Below, piece after piece: positions 25,525 through 36,600 of a stretch of 64,000 bases of DNA. Origin of the DNA: Cuneatibacter caecimuris. Its GTDB lineage: Bacteria; Bacillota; Clostridia; Lachnospirales; Lachnospiraceae. Within the stretch, counting starts at the first letter, position 1, and the number at the start of each line of letters is the position of its first letter. The notes under the pieces were generated by a model. The model saw only the letters and a program-made list of their open reading frames with translations. It was not told the DNA's origin and did no database searches. The stretch covers positions 269,224-333,223 of the forward strand of contig NZ_SGXF01000003.1 of NCBI RefSeq assembly GCF_004216775.1, written 5' to 3'. Position numbers and translations under genes: made by a program.

Positions 25525-27213
25525 ATGCAGCTGACTGGTTCTGAAATTATTATTGAGTGCCTGAAAGAACAGGGTGTGGATACCGTATTCGGTTACCCGG
25601 GAGGCACGATTTTAAACGTATATGATGCGCTTTATAAACATTCTGATGAAATTACCCATATCCTGACCTCACATGAACAGGGGGCGGCCCATGCGGCGGA
25701 CGGATATGCCCGCGCTACGGGAAAAGTGGGCGTGTGCATGGCTACTTCAGGGCCCGGGGCCACCAACCTGGTGACGGGAATCGCCACAGCTTATATGGAT
25801 TCTGTGCCGGTGGTGGCGATTACAGCAAATGTGGCGGTGAACCTGCTGGGCAAGGATACCTTCCAGGAAGTGGATATCGCAGGCATCACCATGCCTATCA
25901 CCAAACATAATTACATTGTAAAAGATGTTACAAAACTGGCGGATACCATCCGTGCGGCTTTCATTATCGCAAAATCCGGCAGGCCGGGTCCGGTGCTGGT
26001 GGATGTGACGAAGGATGTGACGGCCAACACCACAGAATATACGGCGAAAACTCCGGAATCAGTGCTTCCGGTGACGGACAGGATCAGAGAAGAGGATCTG
26101 GAAACTGCTGTTTCCATGATTCAGGAATCGAAAAAGCCTTTCCTCTATGTGGGCGGAGGGGCAGTGATTTCCGAGGCTTGGCAGGAACTGAGGGAGTTCG
26201 CGCATAAAGCAGATTGCCCGGTGACAGATTCTTTAATGGGGAAGGGCGCCTTTGACGGCAACGATCCTCTCTACACAGGTATGCTGGGAATGCATGGAAC
26301 AAAGACTTCCAATTACGGCGTGACGCAGTGCGACCTGCTGATCACTGTGGGAGCCCGCTTCAGCGACCGGGTGACGGGCAATGCGAAAAAGTTTGCGGAA
26401 CATGCAAAAGTCCTGCAGCTGGATGTGGACCCTGCCGAAATCAACAAGAATGTGCGCACCCACGCCTCTGTGATCGGAGATGTGAAGGTGGTGCTGCAGA
26501 AGCTGAACCAGAGGCTGGAACAGCAGGATCACAGCCAGTGGCTGGCTGAAATCAACGGAATGAAGGAAAAGTTCCCGCTGCACTATGATGATTCCAGGCT
26601 GACCGGCCCTTATGTGATCGAGAAGATCTATGAGGTGACAGGGGGAGACGCCCTGATCTGCACGGAAGTGGGGCAGCACCAGATGTGGGCGGCTCAGTTC
26701 TACAAATACAGCAGGCCCAGGACTTTGCTCACCTCCGGCGGGCTGGGAACCATGGGCTACGGGCTGGGCGCCTCTCTGGGCGCAAAGATGGGCAGGAAAG
26801 ACAAAACTGTGTTTAATATCGCGGGGGACGGCTGTTTCCGGATGAACATGAATGAGATCGCTACTGCCACCAGATATAATATCCCGGTGATTCAGGTAGT
26901 GCTGAACAATCATGTTCTGGGAATGGTACGCCAGTGGCAGACCCTGTTCTATGGCCAGAGATATTCCGCTACGGTGCTCAACGACGCGGTGGATTTTGTG
27001 AAGCTGGCGGAAGCTATGGGAGCCAAAGCCTACCGGGTGACAAAAAAAGAAGAACTGGAGCCCGTGCTGAAGGAGGCCATGGAGCTGAATATTCCGGTGG
27101 TGATCGACTGCCAGATCGACTGCGACGACAAGGTGTTCCCGATGGTAGCCCCGGGGGCGGCAATTTCCGAATGCTTTGCAGAAGAGGATCTGAATAAAAA
27201 GGATTTTGGATGA
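25525..27213 (+). CDS. ilvB: Acetolactate synthase, large (catalytic) subunit
   Basis: A 562-residue ThDP enzyme that condenses pyruvate to acetolactate or acetohydroxybutyrate. E51 in TSHEQGAAHAADGYARATG activates the cofactor, and the ThDP/Mg motif is GDGCFRMNMNEIATATRYN. ATG 25525 has a seven-base gap to CAGGAGGG; the ATG at 25519 touches that site. It lies 14 nt after ilvD. No regulatory subunit (ilvN/ilvH) and no ilvC follow, so they must be elsewhere or absent. Confidence 0.96.
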   Translation: MQLTGSEIIIECLKEQGVDTVFGYPGGTILNVYDALYKHSDEITHILTSHEQGAAHAADGYARATGKVGVCMATSGPGATNLVTGIATAYMDSVPVVAITANVAVNLLGKDTFQEVDIAGITMPITKHNYIVKDVTKLADTIRAAFIIAKSGRPGPVLVDVTKDVTANTTEYTAKTPESVLPVTDRIREEDLETAVSMIQESKKPFLYVGGGAVISEAWQELREFAHKADCPVTDSLMGKGAFDGNDPLYTGMLGMHGTKTSNYGVTQCDLLITVGARFSDRVTGNAKKFAEHAKVLQLDVDPAEINKNVRTHASVIGDVKVVLQKLNQRLEQQDHSQWLAEINGMKEKFPLHYDDSRLTGPYVIEKIYEVTGGDALICTEVGQHQMWAAQFYKYSRPRTLLTSGGLGTMGYGLGASLGAKMGRKDKTVFNIAGDGCFRMNMNEIATATRYNIPVIQVVLNNHVLGMVRQWQTLFYGQRYSATVLNDAVDFVKLAEAMGAKAYRVTKKEELEPVLKEAMELNIPVVIDCQIDCDDKVFPMVAPGAAISECFAEEDLNKKDFG

Positions 27214-27238
27214 ATAGGATGGTATCCGGAAAAAGTTC

Positions 27239-27267
27239 TTGACGGAATAAAGTTTATGGATTAGAAT
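27239..27267 (+). promoter_or_regulatory. Promoter of serC-serA
   Basis: TTGACG (27239-27244), 17 bases, TAGAAT (27262-27267), about 80 bases before the serC ATG. A small CTTTAT/ATAAAG hairpin lies in the leader. Confidence 0.65.
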
Positions 27268-27347
27268 ACAATACATGTACTTTATTCAGATAAAGCAATA
27301 GCATGGTAGAGGATCGACGTATCGGCTGCCAGAACAGGAGGTAGGAA

Positions 27348-28433
27348 ATGAGCAGAGTGTATAATTTCAGCGCGGGGCCGGCTGTGCTGCCGGAAGAGGT
27401 GCTGAAGGAAGCGGCTGAGGAAATGCTGGATTACAGGGGATGCGGCATGTCAGTGATGGAGATGAGCCACAGGTCCAAGGTATATGATACCATCATTAAA
27501 GAAGCAGAGCAGGACCTGCGTGATCTGATGAATATCCCTGACAATTATAAGGTGCTGTTTCTGCAGGGCGGGGCGTCACAGCAGTTCGCCATGATTCCAA
27601 TGAACCTGATGAAAAATAGGACGGCGGATTATATTGTGACCGGCCAGTGGGCAAAAAAAGCGTACCAGGAGGCCCAGAAATACGGCCGTGCCAACTGCGT
27701 GGCTTCCAGCGCAGATAAGACGTTTTCATACATACCGGACTGTTCTGATCTGCCTATTGATGAAAAAGCGGACTATGTATACATCTGTGAAAACAATACC
27801 ATTTACGGAACAAAGTTTAAAACGCTTCCGGATACAAAAGGGAAACCGCTGGTAGCGGATATCTCCTCCTGTTTCCTCTCTGAGCCTGTGGATGTGGCCA
27901 AATATGGCATGCTTTATGGCGGCGCGCAGAAAAATATCGGTCCGGCCGGCGTGGTGATTGCGGTTATCCGGGAGGACCTGATTACGGAAGACGTGCTTCC
28001 AGGCACCCCTACCATGCTGACCTACAAAACACATGCAGACGCGGAATCTCTCTATAATACGCCTCCCTGCTACGGCATTTATATCTGCGGCAAGGTCTTC
28101 AAATGGCTGAAGAAGATGGGCGGTCTGGAGGTTATGAAAGCCCGGAATGAAGAAAAGGCGAAGCTCCTTTATGATTATCTGGATTCCAGTAAAATGTTTT
28201 CCGGTACCGTAGAAAAAGAGAGCCGTTCCCTGATGAATGTGCCTTTTGTGACAGGGGACGCGGAGCTGGACGCCAAATTTGTGAAAGAAGCCAAGGCTGC
28301 CGGTTTGGAGAATCTGAAGGGACACCGTACCGTGGGCGGCATGCGCGCGAGCATATATAACGCCATGCCCAAGGCGGGTGTGGAGGCCCTGGTGGACTTC
28401 ATGAGGAATTTTGAAGAAGAAAATCTTAAATGA
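27348..28433 (+). CDS. serC: Phosphoserine aminotransferase
   Basis: A 360-residue PLP enzyme that turns 3-phosphohydroxypyruvate into phosphoserine using glutamate. It begins VYNFSAGPAVLPEEVLKEA, has the substrate loop MSVMEMSHRS and the PLP lysine in YGGAQKNIGPAGV, and ends with the conserved HRTVGGMRASIYNAMP. ACAGGAGG lies eight bases before the ATG. It overlaps the neighbouring serA frame and forms the serine operon with it; serB is not seen. Confidence 0.97.
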   Translation: MSRVYNFSAGPAVLPEEVLKEAAEEMLDYRGCGMSVMEMSHRSKVYDTIIKEAEQDLRDLMNIPDNYKVLFLQGGASQQFAMIPMNLMKNRTADYIVTGQWAKKAYQEAQKYGRANCVASSADKTFSYIPDCSDLPIDEKADYVYICENNTIYGTKFKTLPDTKGKPLVADISSCFLSEPVDVAKYGMLYGGAQKNIGPAGVVIAVIREDLITEDVLPGTPTMLTYKTHADAESLYNTPPCYGIYICGKVFKWLKKMGGLEVMKARNEEKAKLLYDYLDSSKMFSGTVEKESRSLMNVPFVTGDAELDAKFVKEAKAAGLENLKGHRTVGGMRASIYNAMPKAGVEALVDFMRNFEEENLK

Positions 28434-28450
28434 GCAGGGGGAATGACAGA

Positions 28451-29608
28451 ATGAAAATAAAATGTTTGAATCCCATTGCCCGGGTAGGGCTGGATCAGCT
28501 GGATGCGGGATATGAGATAGCGGAGGAGCTGGATCAGGCGGACGCCGTACTGGTGCGCAGTGCGGCCATGCATGACCTGAAGCTGCCGGAGGATCTTCTG
28601 GCGGTGGCCAGGGCGGGCGCGGGTGTGAACAATATCCCTCTGGATGCCTGCGCGGAAAAAGGCGTGGTGGTGTTCAACACGCCCGGCGCAAACGCCAACG
28701 GGGTTAAGGAACTGGTTCTGGCGGGGATGCTGCTGGCGGCCCGGGATATTGCCGGAGGCATGAACTGGGTGAAGGAGAACAGCGGGGATGAAAACATCTC
28801 CAAGGCCATGGAAAAAGCCAAAAAGAATTTCGCAGGTACGGAGATCCAGGGCAAAAAACTGGGTGTGATCGGCCTGGGCGCCATCGGCGTGCTGGTGGCA
28901 AATGCAGCCACCTCCCTGGGGATGGACGTCTATGGCTGCGACCCTTATCTGAATGTGGAGCATGCGCTGTCTCTGTCCCGTCATGTGCACCTGGTGAAAG
29001 ACCCTTCAGAAATTTATCAGAACTGTAATTATATTACGATCCATGTGCCTCTGACAGAAGGCACCAGGAAAATGGTGAACCAGGAAGCCCTGGCGCAGAT
29101 GAAAGGCGCGGTGCTGCTGAATTTTGCCAGAGACCTGCTGGTGGATGAAGAGGCGCTGGAGGAAGCAATCGTTTCAGGCAGCGTGCGCCGTTATGTAACG
29201 GATTTCCCAAATCCCCGCACTGCAGCTATGGAGGGCGTAATCGCTATGCCGCATCTGGGCGCTTCCACTGAGGAGTCGGAGGATAACTGCGCGGTTATGG
29301 CAGTGAGAGAGCTGAAGGACTATCTGGAAAACGGGAATATTGAGAATTCAGTGAATTTTCCCTCCTGTTCTCTGGGCGGCCTGAGGAAAGCGGCCCGGAT
29401 CACAGTGCTGCACCGGAATATGCCCAATGTGATCAGCAGCTTCACCTCTCTTTGCGGCCAGGCGGGCGTGAATATTGCGGATATGATTTCCAAGAGCCGC
29501 GGGGAATATGCCTACGCCATGTTTGATCTGGATACTGAGCCGCCGGTTGGTTTTCTGACCCGGGCCCAGGCTTTGGAGGGCGTGCTGAGGGTGCGGATCC
29601 TGCAGTGA
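28451..29608 (+). CDS. serA: D-3-Phosphoglycerate dehydrogenase
   Basis: A 385-residue dehydrogenase making 3-phosphohydroxypyruvate, the first step to serine. The NAD fold motif is VIGLGAIGVLVANAATSLGM, the catalytic region is ITIHVPLTEGTRKMVN and the conserved histidine lies in MPHLGASTEESEDN. A short C-terminal ACT domain (MPNVISSFTSLCGQAGVNIA) suggests serine feedback. An in-frame ATG at 28430 overlaps the serC stop but has no ribosome binding site; ATG 28451 follows a GGGGGA. Confidence 0.95.
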   Translation: MKIKCLNPIARVGLDQLDAGYEIAEELDQADAVLVRSAAMHDLKLPEDLLAVARAGAGVNNIPLDACAEKGVVVFNTPGANANGVKELVLAGMLLAARDIAGGMNWVKENSGDENISKAMEKAKKNFAGTEIQGKKLGVIGLGAIGVLVANAATSLGMDVYGCDPYLNVEHALSLSRHVHLVKDPSEIYQNCNYITIHVPLTEGTRKMVNQEALAQMKGAVLLNFARDLLVDEEALEEAIVSGSVRRYVTDFPNPRTAAMEGVIAMPHLGASTEESEDNCAVMAVRELKDYLENGNIENSVNFPSCSLGGLRKAARITVLHRNMPNVISSFTSLCGQAGVNIADMISKSRGEYAYAMFDLDTEPPVGFLTRAQALEGVLRVRILQ

Positions 29609-29621
29609 TTTCAGACGCAGA

Positions 29622-29664
29622 CGGCGGGTATTCCGTTCCGGTATTTCCGGCCGGGAACCCGCCG
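29622..29664 (+). terminator. GC-rich hairpin after serA
   Basis: CGGCGGGT (29622-29629) and ACCCGCCG (29657-29664) form an 8-bp stem with a smaller CCGG pairing inside. A T-run is lacking directly behind it, so termination is likely but not certain. Confidence 0.5.
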
Positions 29665-29752
29665 GGGAATCTTCGGGGCAAAACAGAAAAAACCATAATA
29701 ATTTTTTAATATATTGATATTCGGGAAAATATTTTGAATATTAAAATATATC

Positions 29753-29780
29753 TTGACACAGTCATAAGAAAAGCTATAAT
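29753..29780 (+). promoter_or_regulatory. Promoter of the cohesin-protease operon
   Basis: TTGACA (29753-29758), 16 bases, TATAAT (29775-29780), in an AT-rich setting. The first gene starts at 30040, giving a leader of about 250 nt. Confidence 0.75.
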
Positions 29781-29824
29781 TATAACTAGTGCTTTTACCA
29801 ATTTGCTTATAAGGAATGACAGAA

Positions 29825-29869
29825 GAAAATCGAAGTCTGGCCCTTTCCAGATTTCAATTTTCTTTTTTT
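29825..29869 (+). terminator. Leader terminator or attenuator before the cohesin gene
   Basis: GAAAAT, GAA and TCTGG pair with CCAGA, TTC and ATTTTC (29825-29862) around a CCCTTT loop, followed by TTTTTTT to 29869. It lies between the promoter at 29753 and the gene at 30040. It can either end a short RNA of about 80 nt or act as an attenuator. The remaining 170 nt of leader (29870-30039) holds no recognised riboswitch. Confidence 0.65.
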
Positions 29870-30039
29870 AGGGAATTTTACGCGGTAAAGCAATAAAGAA
29901 AAGGCGCTGGAAAGTGTATAACGGGAGCTGCCGCTGACGGAGATATTCTCCTGGAAACGGGGAGGAGATGAAGAAATCAGGGAGAAGGGCCTGCGGAAAG
30001 ATCCCTTATTATACAAGTGATTATTTTAAGGAGGAAAAT

Positions 30040-30690
30040 ATGAAGAAACTAGCTGCATTGCTATTGACGGCGCTGCTTATGGTAACCACCGCCGTGTCAG
30101 CTTTTGCAGAGACAGAATCAAAGGATATCTGGATTGACGCTGATGTTGCAGTGAGCGCCGGCCAGGTGACAGTTTCCGTTGAAACAAACGGAAAGGCTAC
30201 TGACGGCCTGCTGACTGTTACATATAATTCTAAGAGCCTGTCCTGCAAAGAAGAGGATGTGACGTTTGCATCCGGAGTGGATATGTTTTCTGTAAACGCA
30301 GCAGAGGAAGGCATAGTAAAAATCAGCTGGCTGGCCGGAGAACCGGTTCCTGCAGGAACGCTGCTGGAAATTGGTTTTACAGTAAAGTCAGAATATAAAG
30401 AAGGCGACGTGGCGCTGGGCGGAGAAGCTTTCGACCAGGACGGCGGCGCGCTGACCGTGGGCGACGATGTCCCGGGGCCGGAGGAATCCACAACAGAATC
30501 AGAAACAGAGGCGCCGGAAACACAGACTACGGAATCAGATGTGACTGAGCCGAATACCGAGTCCACCCCGGGCACGGGCGACGCCACTCACTTTGGCGGT
30601 TACATTCTGCTGATCTGCATCGGCGCGGCCGGATGCGCGGCAGCTGTATGGACCCAGAGAAGATCCAGAGAGAGGAGAGGTACAAAATGA
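30040..30690 (+). CDS. Cohesin-domain surface protein
   Basis: A 216-residue exported protein. A signal peptide (KKLAALLLTALLMVTTAVSAFA) is followed by one beta-sandwich domain (about 30-140) with the cohesin pattern: VTVSVETNGKATDGLLTVTY, VNAAEEGIVKISWLAG, and GTLLEIGFTVKSEYKEGD. A Thr/Glu-rich linker leads to TPGTGD, then a hydrophobic helix and an RRSRERR tail. This resembles a non-canonical LPxTG sorting signal, so the protein is wall- or membrane-anchored. Its TGA overlaps the ATG of the dockerin-bearing S8 protease. AAGGAGG precedes ATG 30040. A cohesin is predicted to bind the dockerin of that protease (inference). Confidence 0.78.
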   Translation: MKKLAALLLTALLMVTTAVSAFAETESKDIWIDADVAVSAGQVTVSVETNGKATDGLLTVTYNSKSLSCKEEDVTFASGVDMFSVNAAEEGIVKISWLAGEPVPAGTLLEIGFTVKSEYKEGDVALGGEAFDQDGGALTVGDDVPGPEESTTESETEAPETQTTESDVTEPNTESTPGTGDATHFGGYILLICIGAAGCAAAVWTQRRSRERRGTK

Positions 30691-33600
30691 GACGGAAACG
30701 TATAGCAGCATTAATAATGACATTCTGCCTGTTCGCGTCCTCCTCCCTGGTGAGCGCTGACGGGACTGCGTCATATGCGCAGCCGGAGAGCGCGTCTGCG
30801 GCGGAACAGACCACTGCTGAGGAACCCTCAGGCCCGATAACAGACAGGACAGAAGCAGGTCTGGACCCGGAGAAATATACCGGAAGCGACAATGCTTCAG
30901 AAACGCATCAGGGTGAGGAAAAGGAAAATCCTGATAATATTGCGGATCCCGAAAAGCTGACTCCTGTAACCGGTGAATCGGATGGCGTTGGCACTACTTC
31001 AGATATGAAGCCCCAGAATGAATCCGCAGGCGCAGGCAATAAAACTGCGGGGGATGAGCAGGGGAAGGACAGCGCTTCTCTGGATAATAAAGGGAAGGCT
31101 TCTGTTGAAAAGATTGACAGAGAGTCCCTGGATGTGGACCTGAAACAGGAAGGTTCCTCCAATCAGGTGGGCGAAGCTTTAAAAGATCAAAATGTATCAG
31201 AGGATGAGCTGGTACGCGTTATTATTGTGATGGATGGAAATTCCGTCATTGAAGGCAACAGCAAAGCTGAGCTGAACGCCATGACAAAACTGAAGTCTGT
31301 CTTCCTGGAAGCAGGCCAGAACGCGGTAGTCTCCAAGATCGAAGATGATGTTCTGGACGGCGGGGATGTCGATATCCGCTACCACTACACCTGGCTGCTT
31401 AACGGCGTGGCCGCGCAGGTGCCCTATGGGAAGATCGACGCCATTGAATCCATTGAGGGAGTGGACAAGGTGCTTTTGCAGCCTTCATACCAGCTGATGG
31501 ATAAGGGCGCGGATACCTATACGATCTCTGACGGTTCGATGATTGGCCGTGAGGATACCTGGGCCAGCGGATATACCGGCAAGGGAATTAAGATCGCAAT
31601 TATTGATACTGGTATCGATGAAGACCATCAGAATTTTGCTGCCATGGCGGCAGACCGGCTGACAGCAGATTCAGCCACGCAGGAAACGATCGGTTCTGTT
31701 CTGGGCCAGCTGAACGCTGCCTCCAGATACCCGGGACTGTCGGTTGACAGCGTATACTACAGCAATAAAATAGCCTATGGCTTCAATTATTCAGACACGA
31801 ACCTCATAATCAATCACAGCACCGATTCTCAGGGAGATCATGGTACCCATGTGGCCGGAATTGCTGCGGCAAACGACCTGAACAACGGAGAGGCGGTAGG
31901 CGTTGCCCCCGACGCCCAGCTGTATGTGATGAAGGTATTCGGCCGGATCGGCAGCGCTTATGCGGAGGACGTGCTGGCTTCCATTGAAGACGCACTGATT
32001 CTGGACGCTGATGTGATCAATATGAGTCTGGGTTCTCCCTGCGGATTTACATCTGACGGTGAATTTTTTGATGATATCTACGGACGGGTAAATGAAACCA
32101 ACACCATCCTGGCGATTGCTGCGGGCAATTCTGCGACTCTGGGCCAGGGCAATGCCTGGGGAACCAATTCCAACCTTGCCAGCAATCCTGACAACAGCAC
32201 GGTCAGCTCCCCTTCAACCTATGTGAATGCCACCTCTGTGGCCAGCGTGGACAATGTGGGCATTAAGGGCTATTATTTTGAAACAGCCGGCAGAAAGATG
32301 TCCTACATTGAGGGCCAGAACGGAAGCAATCAGCCGATGATGAACCTGGCAGGGCAGCAGCTTGACTATGCTTTGGTGGAAAATTTCGGACAGACCATTG
32401 ATGATTTTCTTGCCGCAGATGTGGCCGGTAAGATCGCAGTGGTTCAGCGCGGCGTTACTGCGTTCACGGAGAAATGTCAGCTGGCTGAAGAAGCAGGTGC
32501 GATTGCCTGTCTGATTTACAATAATACAGCCGGCACCATCAATATGGATATGAGCTCCAGCAGTTCTATGATTCCCTGTGCTTCCATCACGAAGATGGCC
32601 GGAGAATACCTGGTATCTGCCAAGGAAGAAAATCCCTCTGCAGTGATCCTCTTCTCCACGGACCAGGCGGTGGTGCCCAGCGAGACTGCTTACCAGATGA
32701 GCGATTTCTCATCCTGGGGCGTATCTCCTGATCTGTCCCTGGAACCTGATATCACGGCTCCGGGCGGTAATATTTATTCTACGAGAGATAACGGAACCTA
32801 TGGACTGATGAGCGGAACCTCTATGGCGTCTCCTAATGTGGCCGGTATGGCTGCGCTGGTAACGCAGTATGCAAAAGAGAAGTATCCGGAAATGTCCGAT
32901 GCGGAAATGCACAACTTTGTAAACACCCTGCTGATGAGCACATCCAGCCCTCTGGAATACGGCGATGGCGTGATGTTTTCTCCCCGCCGACAGGGGTCCG
33001 GGCTTGCAAACGCCTATAACGCAGTGAATACTGGGGCGTATCTGTCCGTAGACGGCGTGGATATGCCGAAAGCACAGCTGATGGATGATCCTCAGAAGAG
33101 CGGTACTTATTCTTATACATTTAAGGTGACAAGCATCACCAGCCATGCAGCTTATTATGATCTGTCCACTCTCCTGCAGACAGAAGGCGTAATGCACGAT
33201 GAGGCTCTGGGGAAGAACTTTATGTCCATGACTCCTGCTGCTCTGGACGGCTCCTCTTCCGAAACCTCTGAAAGCATGGTATATACTTATGATTATAATG
33301 AGAACGGCCGGGTGAATACATCTGACGCCCGCAAGCTGTATCTCATGGTTCCCGGCGGCGAAGCGGACAGCGCGGATGATTTCTTCCGTTACAATCTGGA
33401 CGGCGACGAGAATGCGGACAATGACGACGTGCAGGCATATCTGGACGCCCTGACAGGAAAAACAACAGGCGTTGATCTGAGCGCGCAGGTTCTGAAGGTA
33501 AACCCTGGTGAAACTGCTTCTGTTACAGTAAATGTACAGGTATCCGACGCCGGCAGGGCGTACATGGACGCGAATTTTGAGAATGGCATTTATGTAGAAG

Positions 33601-36600
33601 GCTTTACTCAGCTGGAAGCTATGAACCGTAACGGTGTGGATCTGTCCCTGCCTTATATGGGTTTCTACGGCGACTGGACGAAGGCTCCGATTCTGGATTC
33701 CGGTTTTTACTGGGAAAGCGAGGATGAAACTGAGTACAGCCAGTATACGAATACGCTGCTGACGCAGTTCGGCGAGGATGAGAACAGTGTTTGGGCTCCT
33801 GGTATCAATCCCTATTTTAACATAGAATTTGATCCGGATAAGATTTCTCTGTCCCCCAACGGAGATTCCTATGCAGACAGCATTGAGGACATTTATGTTT
33901 CTCTGCTGAGGAATGTGGCTGCAATGAAAGTTTCCTATGTAGGAGACGACGGCACTGTATATTTTGAAGAAACGATACAGAATGTGGCGAAATCTTTCTA
34001 CCGGGATGACGCGGGAATGATCATTCCTTTTGTATACTCCCTGTACGGAAGAGGTTATGATCTGACGGATGCAGAGGGAAATGTTCTGCCCAATAACACC
34101 AAGCTCACTTTGAATATCGAGATGAACCTGGACTACAGGGAGCATGCCCAGAACAATTTAAGCGATAAGTGGCAGATTCCGATTACAATTGACACAGAAG
34201 CGCCGGTAATCAAAGACGCAGTAGTTTATGCAGAAGAAGGAACCGGAAAGCAGTATCTGGAACTGACTTTCAGTGACAATGTGGCGGTAGCCGGAATGAA
34301 TTTCTTGAATAAGAGCGGCACCATGATCCTGGCCCAGTATCCTGTTGAGGATACTCCTGCCGGAGAAGACTGCACAATGCTGTTTGATATCACCGGTTTT
34401 GGCAACGAATTCACTGTGATACCGGGCGACTATGCGCTGAATGAAAACGCATACGTCATCAGAACGGAAAATAATGATCCGGTACTGGATGAGAACGCTT
34501 TGTACGGCTACCGTGTTCATGATGACCAGTACGGCGATGACAGTGTATATGGCTGGCTGGCAATTAATCCGGAGAATGCTGAAGCTAAAGTGCTGGACAG
34601 CGAGTACTACATGGACTATGCGCTGACAGCTGCTGAGTATGTCGGCGGGTATATCGTGGCAGTGGATGCGAACAAAGAACTGCTGTGCATTAAGCCGGGA
34701 TACTGGGACGAAAGAAACTCTATTGCTTCACTGGGATTCTCTGTGAGAGAGCTGGCCTTTGATCCCGTGACAGAGAAGCTTTACGCCTACAGCGGTTCGG
34801 ATTATGCTCTGTACAGCATTGACATCTATACTGGGGAAACCGTCAGGCTGACCTCAGAAATGGGCTTTATGGACACTGCGGTGGCTATGGCTTTTGGCAA
34901 GGATGGTAAGCTCTATGGTATTGATACCATGGGCAATTTGAAACTGATCAATGCAGCCAGCGGAGAATGGTCGGATCAGCTGCTTGAATTGCCTGCTGTC
35001 GTTGGCGGCTACCCGTCCTACGCACAGTCCATGGTCTATGACGATGAGCAGGACTGCCTCCTGTGGGCGTCTTATGTAGGAGAAAGCGGCACTCTTTATA
35101 AAATTGATGTTCTCAATAATTATGCTGTGACCGGAGTGGGAACCATTGCCGGCAATGCTGAGGTAGTGGGTCTGCTGAAGCTGGACGGAAGAGGGTTCAG
35201 CCTTCCTGCTGAAGCTCCTGCGGAAAAGATCAGCCTGCAGCAAAAGAGCGTGAGCTTGCTGCCCGGAGGCAGCCAGCAGCTGAACGTGGTTAAAACTCCC
35301 TGGTATGCGGTGACTGGAGATCTGGTCTGGAGTTCTGCTGATCTTAATGTGGCAGAGGTGGACGAATATGGAAATGTTACAGCTAATGGAGTGGGTGAAA
35401 CCGAAGTAACAGTAAAAACAGCGGATGGGAAACTTCAGGCGGTCTGCAGAATTAAGGTAGTGAATCCGCAGGCAGATCTTACCGGGTTTGTAATGACTGG
35501 AAATACTATGTTTAATCAGTGGGTTTCCTTTAATGCCGGCAATACAGAACAGGCAAAGGCACTGACAGAAAACGGCATACTGGCTTACTATGCAGGCGAA
35601 TACCTGGACGGGTATGTCTATGCCTACAGCGCGGCCACAGAGTTGTACAGAATCAATGCAGAAACAATGGAAGCAGAGAGGATCTCTGCCCCCAGAACAG
35701 ACTTTGTAATGGCCGATATGGCATATAATTATGCGGATGGATATCTGTACGGCATCGCGCAGGAAACTGCAACAGGCCAGCCTAAGCTGGTGGCCATTGA
35801 TGTGCTGACCGGCAAAATGCAGACCGTGGGAACACTGGTGGATGATAATGGTTATCCCGCCACTGCTCTGGCAATATCGACAGAGGGCACGATCTATATT
35901 CTTTCTGAATCCGGCGTCCTTAACAAATGGAACGCCCGGCTGGAGAAGATGGAGAGCATTGGAGCCACCGGCTACAGCGCTTCTTCCTATACACAGAGTA
36001 TGGCCTATGACCACAATGGCGGCGGAATTTACTGGTCCATGATTTCAAACGGCGGACAGGTAGGACTGATGTACATTGATCCGGACAGCGGAAAAGCGCT
36101 GGCGCTGGGCGCTGTGGACAGCGGAGCGCAGATTTCTTCCCTCTATGTGGTGCCGGAAAATGTTCCTGAACGGGAGAAGGTTCCGGTGGAAAGCATGACA
36201 GTGTCAGAGGATCCCCTGGTGATGCTGGAAGGTGCGAAGAAATGCGTTCCGGTAGATATCCTGCCCTTTAATGCTACGGACAGAAATGCGGTTTGGACCG
36301 TTGAAAACCCCGATGTTGCCACAATCGAGAATGGCATAATCCTTGCGAAGAAGCCGGGAACCACAAAGGTGTCCGGAAGCCTGTCGGGACAGCAGGATGT
36401 ACAGTTTACTGTACAGGTTATGAAGTCCGGAGGAAATATCAGAGGTTTTGTTCTGGCGGACCTGGGAAGCGGAGCACAGGATTTCTGGGGCCAATTTAAA
36501 GACAATGACCTTTCCAAGGGCGAGGGGCTGGCGGATGGTTCCGCCTATGCGCTGACCGCGGGAGAATATTACAACGGCAAAGTTTACGGATACGGCACTG

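Noticed and set aside
27278-27296. Small palindrome CTTTAT/ATAAAG in the serC leader
   Set aside because: Too short and AT-rich to support a regulatory claim.
29870-30039. Possible cyclic-di-GMP or other riboswitch before the cohesin gene
   Set aside because: Could not match the conserved core of any riboswitch class I know.
32709-36014. Long minus-strand frames inside the S8 protease gene
   Set aside because: They lie opposite a continuous, well-defined protease and lack motifs.
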